DNA of 64,000 nt from Acinetobacter colistiniresistens (GTDB lineage Bacteria > Pseudomonadota > Gammaproteobacteria > Pseudomonadales > Moraxellaceae), in the NCBI RefSeq assembly GCF_000413935.1, contig NZ_KE340378.1, positions 154,627 through 218,626 on the forward strand. Direction: 5' to 3'. The position numbers were made by a program, and so were the translations under genes. Below, piece by piece: positions 46,797 through 59,182 of the stretch. Position 1 is the first letter of the stretch, and every line of letters starts with the position of its first letter. The notes beneath the pieces are model-generated. The model had not been told where the DNA came from and did not search any database. It saw only the letters and a program-made list of their open reading frames with translations.

Positions 46797-47357
46797 ATGA
46801 ATATAGGTGGCGCGTTGCCAAGCAAAGCGTTTGAAACCCTGCCAAATATCTATTTGGTAGGGCCAATGGGGGCAGGAAAAACAACAGTTGGTCGACATTT
46901 AGCAGAATTGTTAGGTCGTGATTTTATTGATAGTGATCACGAAATTGAACGTAAAACCGGTGCGACCATTCCATGGATTTTTGAAAAAGAAGGGGAAGTT
47001 GGGTTTCGGTTACGTGAAACCAATGTTTTAAATGATCTCACCTCTCGCTCTTTATTGGTATTGGCGACGGGTGGTGGTGCGATTACACAATCTAAAAATC
47101 GTGAATTCTTAAAACAGCGCGGCATTGTTGTTTATCTTTACACACCTGTAGAACTGCAATTACAGCGAACCTATCGCGATAAAAATCGCCCTTTATTACA
47201 AGTCGAAAATCCAGAGCAAAAATTACGTGATTTACTGGCAATACGCGATCCTTTATATCGTGAAGTTGCGCATCATGTTATTGAAACAAATCAAGGTGCA
47301 GCGCGAGATCTGGCGCAACGTATTTTGCACGTTATTTTATCGAAACAAGTTAAATAG
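46797..47357 (+). CDS. aroK: Shikimate kinase
   Basis: 186 residues. It phosphorylates shikimate in aromatic amino acid synthesis. P-loop GPMGAGKTT, shikimate-binding DSDHEIE and GGGAI, and lid DKNRPLL are all present. It has an N-terminal extension of about 15 residues and only a weak ribosome site 20 bp after pilQ, so it may be translated by coupling. It is followed by aroB after 20 bp; the pilQ-aroK-aroB order is common in gammaproteobacteria. Confidence 0.95.
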   Translation: MNIGGALPSKAFETLPNIYLVGPMGAGKTTVGRHLAELLGRDFIDSDHEIERKTGATIPWIFEKEGEVGFRLRETNVLNDLTSRSLLVLATGGGAITQSKNREFLKQRGIVVYLYTPVELQLQRTYRDKNRPLLQVENPEQKLRDLLAIRDPLYREVAHHVIETNQGAARDLAQRILHVILSKQVK

Positions 47358-47377
47358 TCTTTGGTTGGTCTAAGTTT

Positions 47378-48460
47378 ATGCAAACGTTACATGTTGAGTT
47401 AGGTGATCGTCGTTATCCGATTTTTATTGGCAGTCATTTAGATCCAAAAACATTACTTGAGCCCTATCTGCATGGGCGTCAGGTGATGTTGGTCTCGAAT
47501 ACAACGGTTGCACCTTTATACCTACAGCATTATGCCGATGCTTTGGCTCAGCTGGATAAACAAGTTGCACAGTGCATTTTGCCAGATGGTGAAAAATATA
47601 AAGACATTCAGCATCTGAACCTCATTTTTGATGCTTTACTGGAAGCTGGTTTTAACCGTGATTGTACCGTGCTCGCATTGGGGGGCGGTGTCATTGGAGA
47701 TATGGCGGGCTTTGCATCTGCCTGTTTCCAGCGAGGCGTATATTTTGTACAAGTGCCAACAACGTTATTATCACAAGTAGATTCGAGTGTCGGTGGTAAG
47801 ACAGGCATTAATCACCCCTTAGGTAAAAATATGCTGGGTGCTTTTCAGCAACCGCAAGTGGTGCTTGCGGATATGGCTCAATTGGATACTTTGCCAGATC
47901 GTGAGCTTTCCGCAGGTTTGGCTGAAGTGATTAAATATGCCTTGCTTGGAGATATTGATTTTCTCGAATGGTTAGAGCAAAACATAGATGCTTTAATTGC
48001 TCGTAATCCAGATTTGTTGGCGGAAGCGGTTTATCGTTCATGTGTGCACAAAGCACGTATTGTTGCGAATGACGAGAAAGAACAAGGTGAGCGCGCGTTG
48101 CTCAATCTTGGACATACTTTTGGACATGCGATTGAATCTTATCTCGGTTATGGGACATGGTTACATGGAGAGGCTGTTGCCACAGGAATGGTGATGGCGG
48201 CAGATTTGTCACAGCGTTTGGGCTGGATCTCTCCTGAAGATCTGCAACGTACAAAAAATATCATTCAACGCGCTAATTTACCGATATCATGTCCGCAAAT
48301 TCCATTAGATGAATTCTTGGCTTATATGTCGCACGATAAAAAAGTTTTAAATGGTCAATTGCGCTTGGTTCTGTTGAAGAAATTAGGACAAGCGACGATT
48401 ACCAAAGACTTTGATGTTGAGCTGATGAAACAATCTATTCTTGCAAATCAAACTGCATAA
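47378..48460 (+). CDS. aroB: 3-dehydroquinate synthase
   Basis: 360 residues. It converts DAHP to 3-dehydroquinate using NAD+ and a divalent metal. NAD-binding [30 protein letters not shown], and the metal-binding [12 protein letters not shown] and HGEAVATGM are present. Second gene of the aroK-aroB pair; a SPOR-domain gene follows after 19 bp. Confidence 0.96.
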   Translation: MQTLHVELGDRRYPIFIGSHLDPKTLLEPYLHGRQVMLVSNTTVAPLYLQHYADALAQLDKQVAQCILPDGEKYKDIQHLNLIFDALLEAGFNRDCTVLALGGGVIGDMAGFASACFQRGVYFVQVPTTLLSQVDSSVGGKTGINHPLGKNMLGAFQQPQVVLADMAQLDTLPDRELSAGLAEVIKYALLGDIDFLEWLEQNIDALIARNPDLLAEAVYRSCVHKARIVANDEKEQGERALLNLGHTFGHAIESYLGYGTWLHGEAVATGMVMAADLSQRLGWISPEDLQRTKNIIQRANLPISCPQIPLDEFLAYMSHDKKVLNGQLRLVLLKKLGQATITKDFDVELMKQSILANQTA

Positions 48461-48479
48461 TTAATCATTTGGGAAAAGC

Positions 48480-49343
48480 ATGGCTGTATCACGATCAATT
48501 TGGCAAAATATTCAACAGTATAGCTGGCTCGTTTTTGCGCTAGCTTGTTTAATTGCTGCATTGGTATTCTGGGGTGTTACAGATAGCAATGCACTGGTCA
48601 AAGAGGCGCAGCCCGTTGAAACGGATGCACAGGTTCAAATTCAGCCAGAAAAAGTAGCGGCAACCACGCATCTTGGTGCACTTTCCGATGAAGTAAAACC
48701 ATTGGACTTAACCACGCGTGTTGTCGTCTCTAGTGAGCATGCACCTGAATTTCGTGGAACTAAGTTTATCAAAGAAAATCAACGCCAATGGACGATGGAA
48801 ATTTTCCGTAGTTCGGATGAGGCGATTGTGAAAAACTTTTTGCTCAATCGTGAAGACCGCAGAAAATTTGTATATTTCCGTTTAAGTGGCGAAGATCAGG
48901 CTGAACAATACGTTTTAGCTTATGGAGTATTTGCGAGTGCGGAAGACGCTAACCGTCAATTGTCGCAGTTGAATTTAGCACTACCTGAATCAATTCACCC
49001 TACAGCACATCAATTATCAAGCTATGCAGCTTTGGTAAATGACTTGGGTTCTGATGAAATGAAGTCGGCGACCAATCAGCTATATGCGGTACAGTTAAGA
49101 CCAGCAGCATTGCCTCGTGTAGATGAAAGCTTGCTGATCGGAAGTGGTTCACAAAATACCAGCACGCCGCGGACAACAGAGACATCCACTACAGTAAAAA
49201 CGACAGTGACTCAGCGCGATGCACAGGGCAATGTGGTCAATGTCAAGCAAAGCCAATCGGCACCTAAACCGACTACAACTACTGAAAAAATAAAAGAAAA
49301 TTCAGATGTTCCAAAACGAGAAGTGAGTGACCCATTTAACTAA
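48480..49343 (+). CDS. SPOR-domain inner-membrane protein
   Basis: 287 residues. Short cytoplasmic tail, one membrane span (about 14-33), a linker, then a SPOR-like domain at about 102-178 (QWTMEIFRSSDEAIVKNFLL .. AYGVFASAEDANRQLSQL). SPOR domains bind denuded glycan strands at the division septum. The C-terminus is Thr/Pro/Lys-rich and disordered. It occupies the place of DamX after aroKB in enterobacteria but with a different domain order (SPOR in the middle), so I do not assign damX. Confidence 0.8.
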   Translation: MAVSRSIWQNIQQYSWLVFALACLIAALVFWGVTDSNALVKEAQPVETDAQVQIQPEKVAATTHLGALSDEVKPLDLTTRVVVSSEHAPEFRGTKFIKENQRQWTMEIFRSSDEAIVKNFLLNREDRRKFVYFRLSGEDQAEQYVLAYGVFASAEDANRQLSQLNLALPESIHPTAHQLSSYAALVNDLGSDEMKSATNQLYAVQLRPAALPRVDESLLIGSGSQNTSTPRTTETSTTVKTTVTQRDAQGNVVNVKQSQSAPKPTTTTEKIKENSDVPKREVSDPFN

Positions 49344-49798
49344 TATTGCACCATAATTGTGCAAATGTGTTTCCTTTTATAGCAGCATGATATTTTTTGG
49401 TGCATTTTTGTGCGCAAAAATGAGCCCTTCCTCATACATGTTCTGATGTTATTTTAACTTTTTTAATGATTTAGTAAAAACATGCCTACATGGCATGTTT
49501 TTTGCTTTTTTGTGGTGCTAATTTGTCTGCTCATTGCTCCTTTTGATACTAAATGATTCATTAGTTTAGTGAAATGGAAAGTTTTTGTGCTTTACAAACA
49601 TTTGTGAGGGTGTAATAACTGAAAACACTTTATATGGCGAATTGCGCTGCGTCTGGGATAAGAAAGGCGTATATTGCAAATCCGCCATGAAAAATGTTTT
49701 CGCGAAGCATTGAACTTTATATGAGTTGCTCGGCAATATCGCAGAAAATGAATTGATTGTTTGTTGCTCGAAAGAGCCATGTTAAAGAAGGGTACGCT
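49344..49798. other. Leader region of gltB with terminator
   Basis: 455 bp without a gene. It contains an 8-bp hairpin CATTTTTG/CAAAAATG (49403-49422) and a terminator-like hairpin at 49476-49502, then about 300 bp of AT-rich DNA that must hold the gltBD promoter. No sure -10/-35 seen. Confidence 0.5.
49476..49502 (+). terminator. Terminator after the SPOR-domain gene
   Basis: AAAAACATGCC / GGCATGTTTTT, 5-nt loop, continuing into T-rich DNA. Confidence 0.8.
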
Positions 49799-52700
49799 AT
49801 GCACATGCCATCGCCTAATACTGTAGCTCCCGCTCAAGGTTTATATCAGCCTGACGAGTTTAAGGATAACTGTGGTTTTGGTCTGATTGCCCATATGAAG
49901 GGTGAATCAAGCCATCATCTGGTCGAAACTGCGATTCACAGTTTAAGTTGCATGACGCACCGTGGAGGTATTGCCGCGGATGGTAAGACAGGAGATGGTT
50001 GCGGATTGTTATTGGCGATGCCGAAACAGTTTTTCCGTGAAGAAGCACAGAAACTCGGGAGTAACCTGACAGAGATTTTTGCTGCAGGAACTGTATTCCT
50101 AAACATCGATCCTGCTTTAGCACAAAATGCCAAAAACATTTTGAATAAAGAAATTGCTGCCGAAGGCTTAACTGTTGCAGCATGGCGTGTTGTACCTACA
50201 AATAATGATGCTCTAGGGGAAATTGCACTGCAATCCTTACCGGCATTTGAACAAATTTTAGTGAACTGCCCAATGGGCTTAACTGAAGTTGAGTTTAACC
50301 GTAAGCTCTTCTTGGCGCGTCGTCGTGCAGAACAACAATTACAAAATGACCCACTTTTCTATGTGACCACGTTGGCGACTACAGTTATCAGCTATAAAGG
50401 TTTGATGATGCCAGCTGCGATTGCTGACTTCTATACCGACTTGGCCGATGCACGGTTAACTTCACACATTGTAGTATTCCACCAACGTTTCTCAACCAAC
50501 ACGCTACCACGTTGGCCGTTGGCACAGCCGTTCCGTTATTTAGCACATAATGGTGAAATCAACACCATTACTGCAAACCGTAACTGGGCATTGGCACGTA
50601 CGCCAAAATTTGAAAATCCATTACTTCCAGGTTTAACTGAGTTAAATCCAATTGTGAACCGTACTGGCTCGGACTCATCAAGCTTGGATAACATGCTTGA
50701 AATCTTGGTGGGTGGCGGTATGGATCTGTTCCGTGCACTACGTATGCTGGTTCCACCTGCATGGCAAAACGTGGAAACTCTAGATGCTGACTTACGTGCT
50801 TTCTATGAGTTCAACTCGAAGCATATGGAAGCGTGGGACGGCCCTGCGGGTCTGGTGATTCAAGATGGTCGTCATGCCATCTGTATGCTTGACCGTAATG
50901 GCTTGCGTCCAGCGCGTTGGGTGATCACCAAGAATGATTACATCACGCTTGCATCAGAAATTGGTGTATGGGGCTATGAACCTGAAGATGTGGTGTCTAA
51001 AGGTCGTGTGGGGCCAGGTCAAATCTTAGTCATTGATACTTTGACTGGTAAGGTGCTGGATACCAAAGATGTCAGTAACCATCTTAAAAATATGCGTCCA
51101 TACCGTGAATGGTTGCGTGACCATGCGATCCGTTTACAAGCTAATCCACAGCTTGAAGAGCAGTTACTTGATCAAGGCTTAACAGGTGATGCCTTAAAAG
51201 CAGCGCAAAAAATGTTTATGGTGACATTTGAAGAGCGTGATCAATTATTGCGTCCAATTGCAGAAAGCGGTCAGGAAGCAGTGGGTTCAATGGGCGATGA
51301 TACGCCAATGGCAGTATTGTCTCGCCAAGTTCGCCATGTGTCTGATTATTTCCGTCAACAGTTTGCGCAAGTGACCAATCCTCCGATCGATCCATTACGT
51401 GAATCAATCGTGATGTCATTGGAAACTTGCTTAGGCCGTGAACAGAACGTGTTTGAGCAAGGCCCGGAACATGCGGATCGGATCATCATTTCAAGCCCTG
51501 TCTTATCGAATTCGAAAATGCAGCAGCTTCGTGATGTTGAAAAAGAACGTGAAGGCTATGGCGTTGTTGATATCAATTTGAACTATGCAGAAGCAGAAGG
51601 TCTGCAAGCGGCAATTGCACGGATTTGTGAAGAATCAGCTCAAGCGGTTCGTGACGGTAAAACGTTGATTGTGCTTACTGATAAGAACTTGCGTGAAGGT
51701 TTCTTACCTGCGAACTCGGCATTGGCAACAGGCGCTGTGCACCATCATTTAATTAAAACCGGTTTGCGTACCGATGCAAACATTTTAGTTGAAACAGGTT
51801 TTGCACGTGACCCACATCAATTTGCTGTGTTACTTGGTTTTGGTGCAACTGCGGTGTATCCATACTTGGCTTATGACGTAATCAATGACTTGGTTGCAAA
51901 AGGCGAACTTTTGGGTGACCCAATCCATGCACAGGCTAACTTCCGTAAAGGGATTGAGAAAGGCTTACTCAAAGTTCTTTCTAAGATGGGGATTTCGACA
52001 GTTGCTTCTTATCGCGGTGGTCAATTGTTTGAAGCAGTCGGTTTATCTTCTGAAGTAGTGGATAAATGCTTCCTTGGTGTACCTAGCCGTATTCAAGGGG
52101 CGACTTTTGCTGATCTGGAAAGTGATCAGAAGAAATTAGCAAGCACTGCTTGGCAGAATCGTAAGCCGATTGATCAAGGTGGTTTGCTTAAATTCGTATT
52201 TGGTAAAGAGTATCACGCGTTTAACCCAGACGTGATTAACTCACTGCATAAAGCGGTGCGTTCAGGTCAATACCAAGACTTTAAAGAATATGCAGAGTTG
52301 GTAAATAACCGTCCTGTGGCAACCATCCGTGACTTATTCAAGTTAAAAACCACGGATTCGATTGCTTTAGATCAGGTTGAAACAATTGAAGATATTTTGC
52401 CACGCTTTGACTCTGCAGGCATGTCTTTAGGTGCATTGTCACCAGAAGCACATGAAGCCATTGCCATTGCCATGAACACCATTGGTGGTCGTTCAAACTC
52501 AGGTGAGGGCGGTGAAGACCCAGCGCGTTATGGCACCATCCGTAACTCGAAGATCAAACAGATTGCATCGGGTCGTTTCGGTGTTACTCCAGCGTATTTA
52601 ACCTCTGCTGAAGTGTTGCAGATTAAAGTGGCACAAGGTGCAAAACCAGGTGAGGGCGGTCAGTTACCAGGTGGTAAAGTGAATGGCTTAATTGCACGTT

Positions 52701-54283
52701 TACGTTACTCAGTGCCGGGTGTGACTTTGATTTCCCCACCACCGCACCACGATATTTACTCGATTGAAGATTTATCGCAATTGATCTTTGACTTGAAACA
52801 AGTCAACCCTCAAGCGATGGTCTCAGTAAAACTCGTATCTGAGCCGGGTGTTGGAACGATTGCAGCAGGTGTGGCAAAAGCCTATGCCGATTTCATTACC
52901 ATTTCTGGTTATGACGGTGGTACAGCTGCATCACCACTATCATCCATTCACCATGCGGGTTCGCCATGGGAACTCGGTTTAAGCGAGGCACATCAAGCGC
53001 TACGTGTGAATGACTTGCGTGGCAAGGTACGTGTACAAACCGATGGTGGTTTGAAAACAGGTCTAGATGTCATCAAAGCCGCGATTTTAGGTGCTGAAAG
53101 CTTTGGCTTTGGTTCGACACCAATGATTGCGCTCGGTTGTAAATATCTACGGATCTGCCACTTAAATAACTGTGCAACGGGTGTGGCAACACAACAGGAT
53201 CACTTACGCCAAGAACATTATATTGGTGAGCCACAAATGCTGATCAACTTCTTCAAGTTTATTGCAGAAGAAACCCGTGAATGGTTAGCTGCATTGGGTG
53301 TTGCATCACTGAAAGATTTGATTGGCCGTGTTGACTTACTCGAAGTTTTACCGGGCGAAACAGACAAACACGCGCATCTTGACCTTAGTGCATTACTGAC
53401 TTCACACCCTGCTGCTGAGGGTAAGGCGCAATATTGCCAAGTTCAAGGCAATGCACCATTCGATAAAGGTGTCTTGGCAGAGAAAATGGTGGCAGAGATG
53501 TTACCAGCAATTGAAGCGGGTTCAGGTGGCTCATTCAACTTCACCGTGGGGAACTGTGACCGTTCGATTGGTGCACGTATCTCTGGTGAGATTGCGCGTC
53601 GCTATGGCAACTTGGGGATGGAAAGCAGCCCAGTGGTCATGAACCTTGTCGGTACTGCGGGTCAGTCACTTGGTGTCTGGAATGCAGGTGGTTTGCATAT
53701 CAAGCTGGAAGGTGATGCCAACGACTATGTCGGTAAGGGTATGGCGGGTGGTCGTGTATCGATCTTCCCACCAAAAGGTTCACCATTCCAAACACAAAAC
53801 ACAGCGATCATTGGGAATACCTGTTTATATGGTGCAACAGGCGGTAAAGTCTTTGCAGCAGGGACTGCGGGCGAGCGTTTCGCAGTTCGTAACTCAGGTG
53901 CATTTGCGGTGATTGAAGGTGCGGGCGACCACTGTTGTGAATATATGACAGGTGGTGTCGTGACGGTATTGGGTAAAGTGGGTCATAACTTTGGGGCAGG
54001 CATGACCGGTGGTTTCGCCTATGTGCTTGACCTTGATAATGACTTTGTCGATTACTACAACCATGAGTTGATTGATTTGAATCGTATTTCTACAGAAGCG
54101 ATGGAAGATCATAAAGAGAACTTACTACGTATTCTTGATGAGCACATCAAGGAAACAGGTAGTGCTTGGGCCTACAAAATCCGTAATGAGTTCGACTTCT
54201 ATAGTCGTAAATTCTGGCTGGTAAAACCGAAAGCTGCTAATTTACAATCGCTTTTGAAAACGACTCAAGCTGATCCACAATAA
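49799..54283 (+). CDS. gltB: Glutamate synthase large subunit
   Basis: 1494 residues from ATG 49799, which has AAGAAGGG upstream; the frame opens 14 codons earlier. With NADPH electrons passed from GltD it converts glutamine plus 2-oxoglutarate to two glutamates. C25 ([13 protein letters not shown]) is the amidotransferase nucleophile exposed after removal of a 24-residue propeptide. The FMN domain follows in the middle ([12 protein letters not shown]), with the 3Fe-4S cysteines near 1114-1125 ([12 protein letters not shown]) and the C-terminal beta-helix (GXXGG-rich, from about 1250). Confidence 0.97.
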   Translation: MHMPSPNTVAPAQGLYQPDEFKDNCGFGLIAHMKGESSHHLVETAIHSLSCMTHRGGIAADGKTGDGCGLLLAMPKQFFREEAQKLGSNLTEIFAAGTVFLNIDPALAQNAKNILNKEIAAEGLTVAAWRVVPTNNDALGEIALQSLPAFEQILVNCPMGLTEVEFNRKLFLARRRAEQQLQNDPLFYVTTLATTVISYKGLMMPAAIADFYTDLADARLTSHIVVFHQRFSTNTLPRWPLAQPFRYLAHNGEINTITANRNWALARTPKFENPLLPGLTELNPIVNRTGSDSSSLDNMLEILVGGGMDLFRALRMLVPPAWQNVETLDADLRAFYEFNSKHMEAWDGPAGLVIQDGRHAICMLDRNGLRPARWVITKNDYITLASEIGVWGYEPEDVVSKGRVGPGQILVIDTLTGKVLDTKDVSNHLKNMRPYREWLRDHAIRLQANPQLEEQLLDQGLTGDALKAAQKMFMVTFEERDQLLRPIAESGQEAVGSMGDDTPMAVLSRQVRHVSDYFRQQFAQVTNPPIDPLRESIVMSLETCLGREQNVFEQGPEHADRIIISSPVLSNSKMQQLRDVEKEREGYGVVDINLNYAEAEGLQAAIARICEESAQAVRDGKTLIVLTDKNLREGFLPANSALATGAVHHHLIKTGLRTDANILVETGFARDPHQFAVLLGFGATAVYPYLAYDVINDLVAKGELLGDPIHAQANFRKGIEKGLLKVLSKMGISTVASYRGGQLFEAVGLSSEVVDKCFLGVPSRIQGATFADLESDQKKLASTAWQNRKPIDQGGLLKFVFGKEYHAFNPDVINSLHKAVRSGQYQDFKEYAELVNNRPVATIRDLFKLKTTDSIALDQVETIEDILPRFDSAGMSLGALSPEAHEAIAIAMNTIGGRSNSGEGGEDPARYGTIRNSKIKQIASGRFGVTPAYLTSAEVLQIKVAQGAKPGEGGQLPGGKVNGLIARLRYSVPGVTLISPPPHHDIYSIEDLSQLIFDLKQVNPQAMVSVKLVSEPGVGTIAAGVAKAYADFITISGYDGGTAASPLSSIHHAGSPWELGLSEAHQALRVNDLRGKVRVQTDGGLKTGLDVIKAAILGAESFGFGSTPMIALGCKYLRICHLNNCATGVATQQDHLRQEHYIGEPQMLINFFKFIAEETREWLAALGVASLKDLIGRVDLLEVLPGETDKHAHLDLSALLTSHPAAEGKAQYCQVQGNAPFDKGVLAEKMVAEMLPAIEAGSGGSFNFTVGNCDRSIGARISGEIARRYGNLGMESSPVVMNLVGTAGQSLGVWNAGGLHIKLEGDANDYVGKGMAGGRVSIFPPKGSPFQTQNTAIIGNTCLYGATGGKVFAAGTAGERFAVRNSGAFAVIEGAGDHCCEYMTGGVVTVLGKVGHNFGAGMTGGFAYVLDLDNDFVDYYNHELIDLNRISTEAMEDHKENLLRILDEHIKETGSAWAYKIRNEFDFYSRKFWLVKPKAANLQSLLKTTQADPQ

Positions 54284-54321
54284 TTCCACGACTGCAAAGA
54301 CATAGGCAGGTGCAGCGGTGA

Positions 54322-55776
<1,455 letters not shown>

Positions 55777-55801
55777 ACCTATTCTGCATATTTAAGTTGT
55801 T

Positions 55802-55833
55802 AAAAAGCCCAAGCCTCGTGCTTGGGCTTTTTT
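55802..55833. terminator. Terminator of gltBD
   Basis: AAAAAGCCCAAGC / GCTTGGGCTTTTT with a 5-nt loop. Confidence 0.93.
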
Positions 55834-55914
55834 ATAGGGTTGATGATCTGCGATCTATCTGTTGTGGCCAAAGTAAATAAAAACTTTAACAAGTGTTCAA
55901 TAACTTGTTATGCT

Positions 55915-55933
55915 ATTAATGATAATAATTCTC
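55915..55933 (+). promoter_or_regulatory. Putative Fur box
   Basis: ATTAATGATAATAATTCTC matches the 19-bp Fur consensus at 15 positions by my count, 30 bp before the MFS gene start. Just upstream an inverted repeat AACAAGT/ACTTGTT (55888-55909) could be a second operator. Confidence 0.65.
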
Positions 55934-55962
55934 ATTTTAATTTTTGCTGAGTGGATAAAATA

Positions 55963-57372
55963 ATGACATCAAAACTCAATGATCGGCTGTTAATTGCGGC
56001 ACTGTATACCAGTACCTTTCTCTGCTTGGTGGATTTGAGCAGTGTTAATCTGGCTTTAACGGCAATTCAAGCCCAATTCAATAGCCATCTTGCCGATTTA
56101 CAATGGGTGATTGATAGTTATGCGTTGAGTATGTCGAGTTTGATGTTAGCAGTGGGTGCTTTAAGCCAATGGTTGGGGCGTAAACGCTTGTGGTTAGTCG
56201 GTGTCATCATCTTTATTCTTGGCTCAGTGATTTGTGCTGCTGCACCTGATTTTGGCATATTGATTATTGGGCGGGTGATTCAGGGCATTGCGGGAGCGAT
56301 GCTGATTCCACTGACCTTGGCCATTATCGTACATCATTTTACCCAAGCCAATCGCAAAGCACGGGAAATTGGTAACTGGAGCTCATTCAGTGCCTTTGCC
56401 TTAATTATTGGGCCCTTGATGGGGGGATTGATGGTGCATTATTTGGGCTGGCAGAGTATTTTCTGGCTGAATCTGCCGGTTGGTCTGTTGGCATTGTTTC
56501 TAGGCTGGAAAGGCATTGCTGAAGATGCGCATCAGCAAAAAATCAGTTTCGATTATTTGGGGCTGATTTATAGTGTGATTGCGATTGCCACCTTGACCTA
56601 TAGCATTATTATGGTTCAGCAAGCGCATTTGGGTTATTTGATTGTTTTTAGTTTCTTGATTTCAATAGTTTTTGCTCTGATTTTTATTCGACATCAAAAA
56701 CATGCTTTGCATCCATTGATCCCACGTCATTTATTCCATAACCGTATTTTTTTACGCTTTAATCTGATTTCATTTCTACTGGGATTTGCAGGCTATAGCT
56801 CCTTATTTGTGTTTGCCTTGTTTTATCAAGAACAGGTTCATTTAAGTGCGGCCCAAGCCGGTTGGCTGATTGCCCCGCAATTCCTGATGCAGGCATTGGT
56901 TTCCATCGGGTTTGGTCGCTTACAGCAAAGTTATGGTGCTTTGTCATTACTTCGAATCGGTTTGCTCATTTCGGGGACTGCATTGATCGCAATGATTAGT
57001 TTCCAGAGCAACTCCTCCTATCTGTTGTTTATGGGCTTAAGCGGCATGATGGGTGCAGGCATTGGATTGATTGTACCGAGTTCCAGTACTTTGAGCTTAC
57101 ATACGGTATCGCAGGCTGATGCCAGTTTTGCCGCAGCAATCTTGAATATGCTGAGACAGCTTGGGCTGACTTTTGGCATCGCGGTATTGGGCACGCTGAC
57201 TGCGTTTATGATCAAATGGGCGGTGACAAGCTTGCATTATCCGATGGTACAGGCACAGCTATTGGCATTTCATGTGGTGGTGGCGATCATGGGCGGACTA
57301 TTCCTTGCAGCGATGTGGAGCTTGAGAAAAATTAAACAACAAGAATGTGTCACACCGATCTCATCGACCTAG
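55963..57372 (+). CDS. MFS exporter, DHA2-like, probably iron-regulated
   Basis: 469 residues from ATG 55963 (an in-frame GTG at 55951 is less likely). About 14 membrane spans. The N-terminal FLCLVDLSSVNLALTAIQ and DLQWVIDSYALSMSSLMLAVGALSQWLGRKRLW are the drug:H+ antiporter-2 (EmrB/QacA) pattern, with the motif C-like GPLMGGLMVHYLGWQSIFWLN. Such carriers export drugs, fatty acids or siderophores. The Fur-box-like sequence directly upstream suggests an iron-linked role such as siderophore export, but no siderophore genes are adjacent. Substrate unknown. Confidence 0.85.
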   Translation: MTSKLNDRLLIAALYTSTFLCLVDLSSVNLALTAIQAQFNSHLADLQWVIDSYALSMSSLMLAVGALSQWLGRKRLWLVGVIIFILGSVICAAAPDFGILIIGRVIQGIAGAMLIPLTLAIIVHHFTQANRKAREIGNWSSFSAFALIIGPLMGGLMVHYLGWQSIFWLNLPVGLLALFLGWKGIAEDAHQQKISFDYLGLIYSVIAIATLTYSIIMVQQAHLGYLIVFSFLISIVFALIFIRHQKHALHPLIPRHLFHNRIFLRFNLISFLLGFAGYSSLFVFALFYQEQVHLSAAQAGWLIAPQFLMQALVSIGFGRLQQSYGALSLLRIGLLISGTALIAMISFQSNSSYLLFMGLSGMMGAGIGLIVPSSSTLSLHTVSQADASFAAAILNMLRQLGLTFGIAVLGTLTAFMIKWAVTSLHYPMVQAQLLAFHVVVAIMGGLFLAAMWSLRKIKQQECVTPISST

Positions 57373-57468
57373 ACCAGTCATCATTTTGGTAGTTTTGGCA
57401 AATTTTGTAAGCTTTTTTGCCCTGTGCATGCATTTTTTACAGCGTGATACTCGAACACAGTCTAGGAA

Positions 57469-58377
57469 ATGATGCAGGCAATCGAGATGGCTCTTGCAAA
57501 TGCGAATGTGGAAAGAACTTATTTAAATCGCCCCAGAGCTTTGGGGATTACGGTACGACGTTTGCAATTTAATCCAAACAAAATCAAACGTCATTATTTT
57601 GCCAATTCTCCGGTGATGTCTCACTTACTCACGGCATTGTCGTCAACTTTCCCGATTGGAGAGCAGTATTTTGTCAATAGTGTGCGCAATGTCCGAGACA
57701 AAGTGCAAGACCCGCAATTACAAGCACAGATTGCAGCATTCATTGGGCAGGAGGCGATGCACTCCAAAGCGCATACCGAGTTTAATGATGCTTGGCGACG
57801 CGACGATTATAATCTTGATCGTTTTCAGGCGTGGCTGGCAAAACGTGATGATGTGCTGCGAAATATTCACCCCAAATTGCAGTTGGCTTTGACTTGTGCC
57901 TTTGAGCATTTTACTGCAATGCTCGGTGGTTATATTCTTAAGCATCCTGAAATTCTCAGTACCTTGGATGAGGATGCCATGAAACTGTGGGTCTGGCATG
58001 CGATTGAGGAAATTGAGCATCGTTCGGTGGCCTTTGATGTCTATCAGGCGGTGTATGGTGATGATCGTATTCGCCGTTTACTGATGCGCAGTGTAACGAC
58101 GGGCTTTGCTAGCCTGACGTTGTATGCCACCACACGACTGATCTGGCAGGATAAATGGAAGAGCCTACCGAAACTGGGTGGTAATCTGTTTGGCATGTAT
58201 TTACTCAGTAAAATGTTGCTGCAATTGATTCCTGAATATTTATCTTATTATCAGGCCGATTTTCATCCCGCCAAACATGATTACAGCGCATTGGTGAATT
58301 ACTGGAAAGCACGTATGGCCGATGAATATGGCATGGCGAGCTTTCAAGAAAATACAGCATCTAAAATATATAGTTAA
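57469..58377 (+). CDS. PF10118-type metal-dependent hydrolase
   Basis: 302 residues from ATG 57469; ATG 57472 or 57487 are possible. Ferritin-like pattern of carboxylate and His ligands: E65, E95xxH98 (QEAMHSKAH), E146 (FEHFTA) and E181xxH184 (EEIEHRS), consistent with a di-metal helical bundle. The family is annotated as predicted metal-dependent hydrolase, yet the ExxH pairs look more like di-iron oxygenases, so the reaction is open. A hydrophobic stretch near 205-220 might touch membranes. It lies 96 bp after the Fur-box-preceded exporter and could share its transcript; own terminator downstream. Confidence 0.85.
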   Translation: MMQAIEMALANANVERTYLNRPRALGITVRRLQFNPNKIKRHYFANSPVMSHLLTALSSTFPIGEQYFVNSVRNVRDKVQDPQLQAQIAAFIGQEAMHSKAHTEFNDAWRRDDYNLDRFQAWLAKRDDVLRNIHPKLQLALTCAFEHFTAMLGGYILKHPEILSTLDEDAMKLWVWHAIEEIEHRSVAFDVYQAVYGDDRIRRLLMRSVTTGFASLTLYATTRLIWQDKWKSLPKLGGNLFGMYLLSKMLLQLIPEYLSYYQADFHPAKHDYSALVNYWKARMADEYGMASFQENTASKIYS

Positions 58378-58410
58378 TCCACACCAATCATAAAACTTTG
58401 TGCTTAGCGC

Positions 58411-58447
58411 GGCATTACTTCAAGCTTGCTTGAGTGATGCCTTTTTT
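58411..58447 (+). terminator. Terminator after PF10118 gene
   Basis: GGCATTACTTCAAGC / GCTTGAGTGATGCC, nearly perfect, followed by TTTTTT. Confidence 0.85.
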
Positions 58448-58555
58448 ATTTAAATACCCATAAAGCAACTTTAATAAATGTTACACAGCTGACAAAAAAT
58501 CTCATTACAATGAATTATCGCAAAAATATAAAGAAAAACTTGAGGATAAATTTTT

Positions 58556-59146
58556 ATGAAAATCATCAAACAGACTGCACTCGCAACCGTATTGGCCAGC
58601 AGCTTGCTATTTACCGGTTGTGGCTATAACACCTTGCAGGTCAAGGACGAAGCGGTGAATGCCTCTTGGTCTGAGGTACAGAACCAGTACCAACGCCGTG
58701 CTGACCTTGTTCCAAACTTGGTGAATGTGGTGAAAGGCTACGCCAAACATGAAGAACAAGTTTTGGTTGAAGTCACTCAGGCACGTTCGAATGTTGCAGG
58801 CTTAAAAGTCGATAAAGAAGTACTCGAAGATCCAGCACTTTTCGAGAAATACCAACAGGCACAAAGCCAATTGACGGGTGCACTATCTCGTTTGATCGCG
58901 GTTTCAGAAAACTATCCCGACTTAAAAGCCAATGAGCAGTTCCGTGATTTACAGGCACAGCTTGAAGGAACAGAAAACCGTATCGCAGTTGCGCGTAACC
59001 GCTATATCACCACGGTTCAGGACTACAATGGCTATGTACGTCAGTTCCCGCAAGCCCTGACCGCAAAAGTAATTGGCATGAAAACCAAAGAAAACTTTAA
59101 GGCGGAACAGTCTGCACAGCAAGCACCTACAGTTTCATTTAATTAA
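58556..59146 (+). CDS. lemA: LemA-family lipoprotein
   Basis: 196 residues. Lipoprotein signal with FTGC, cysteine at 22. The mature part is a long helical bundle with the LemA core NASWSEVQNQYQRRADLVPNL and FRDLQAQLEGTENRIAVARNRY. LemA proteins are envelope-anchored with unclear function and are often next to TPM-domain genes, as here: two such genes follow, the first after 36 bp. The three probably form an operon. Confidence 0.93.
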   Translation: MKIIKQTALATVLASSLLFTGCGYNTLQVKDEAVNASWSEVQNQYQRRADLVPNLVNVVKGYAKHEEQVLVEVTQARSNVAGLKVDKEVLEDPALFEKYQQAQSQLTGALSRLIAVSENYPDLKANEQFRDLQAQLEGTENRIAVARNRYITTVQDYNGYVRQFPQALTAKVIGMKTKENFKAEQSAQQAPTVSFN

Positions 59147-59182
59147 CTGTTGAAATGATTCTGAACTGTGAGGAGCAACCGT

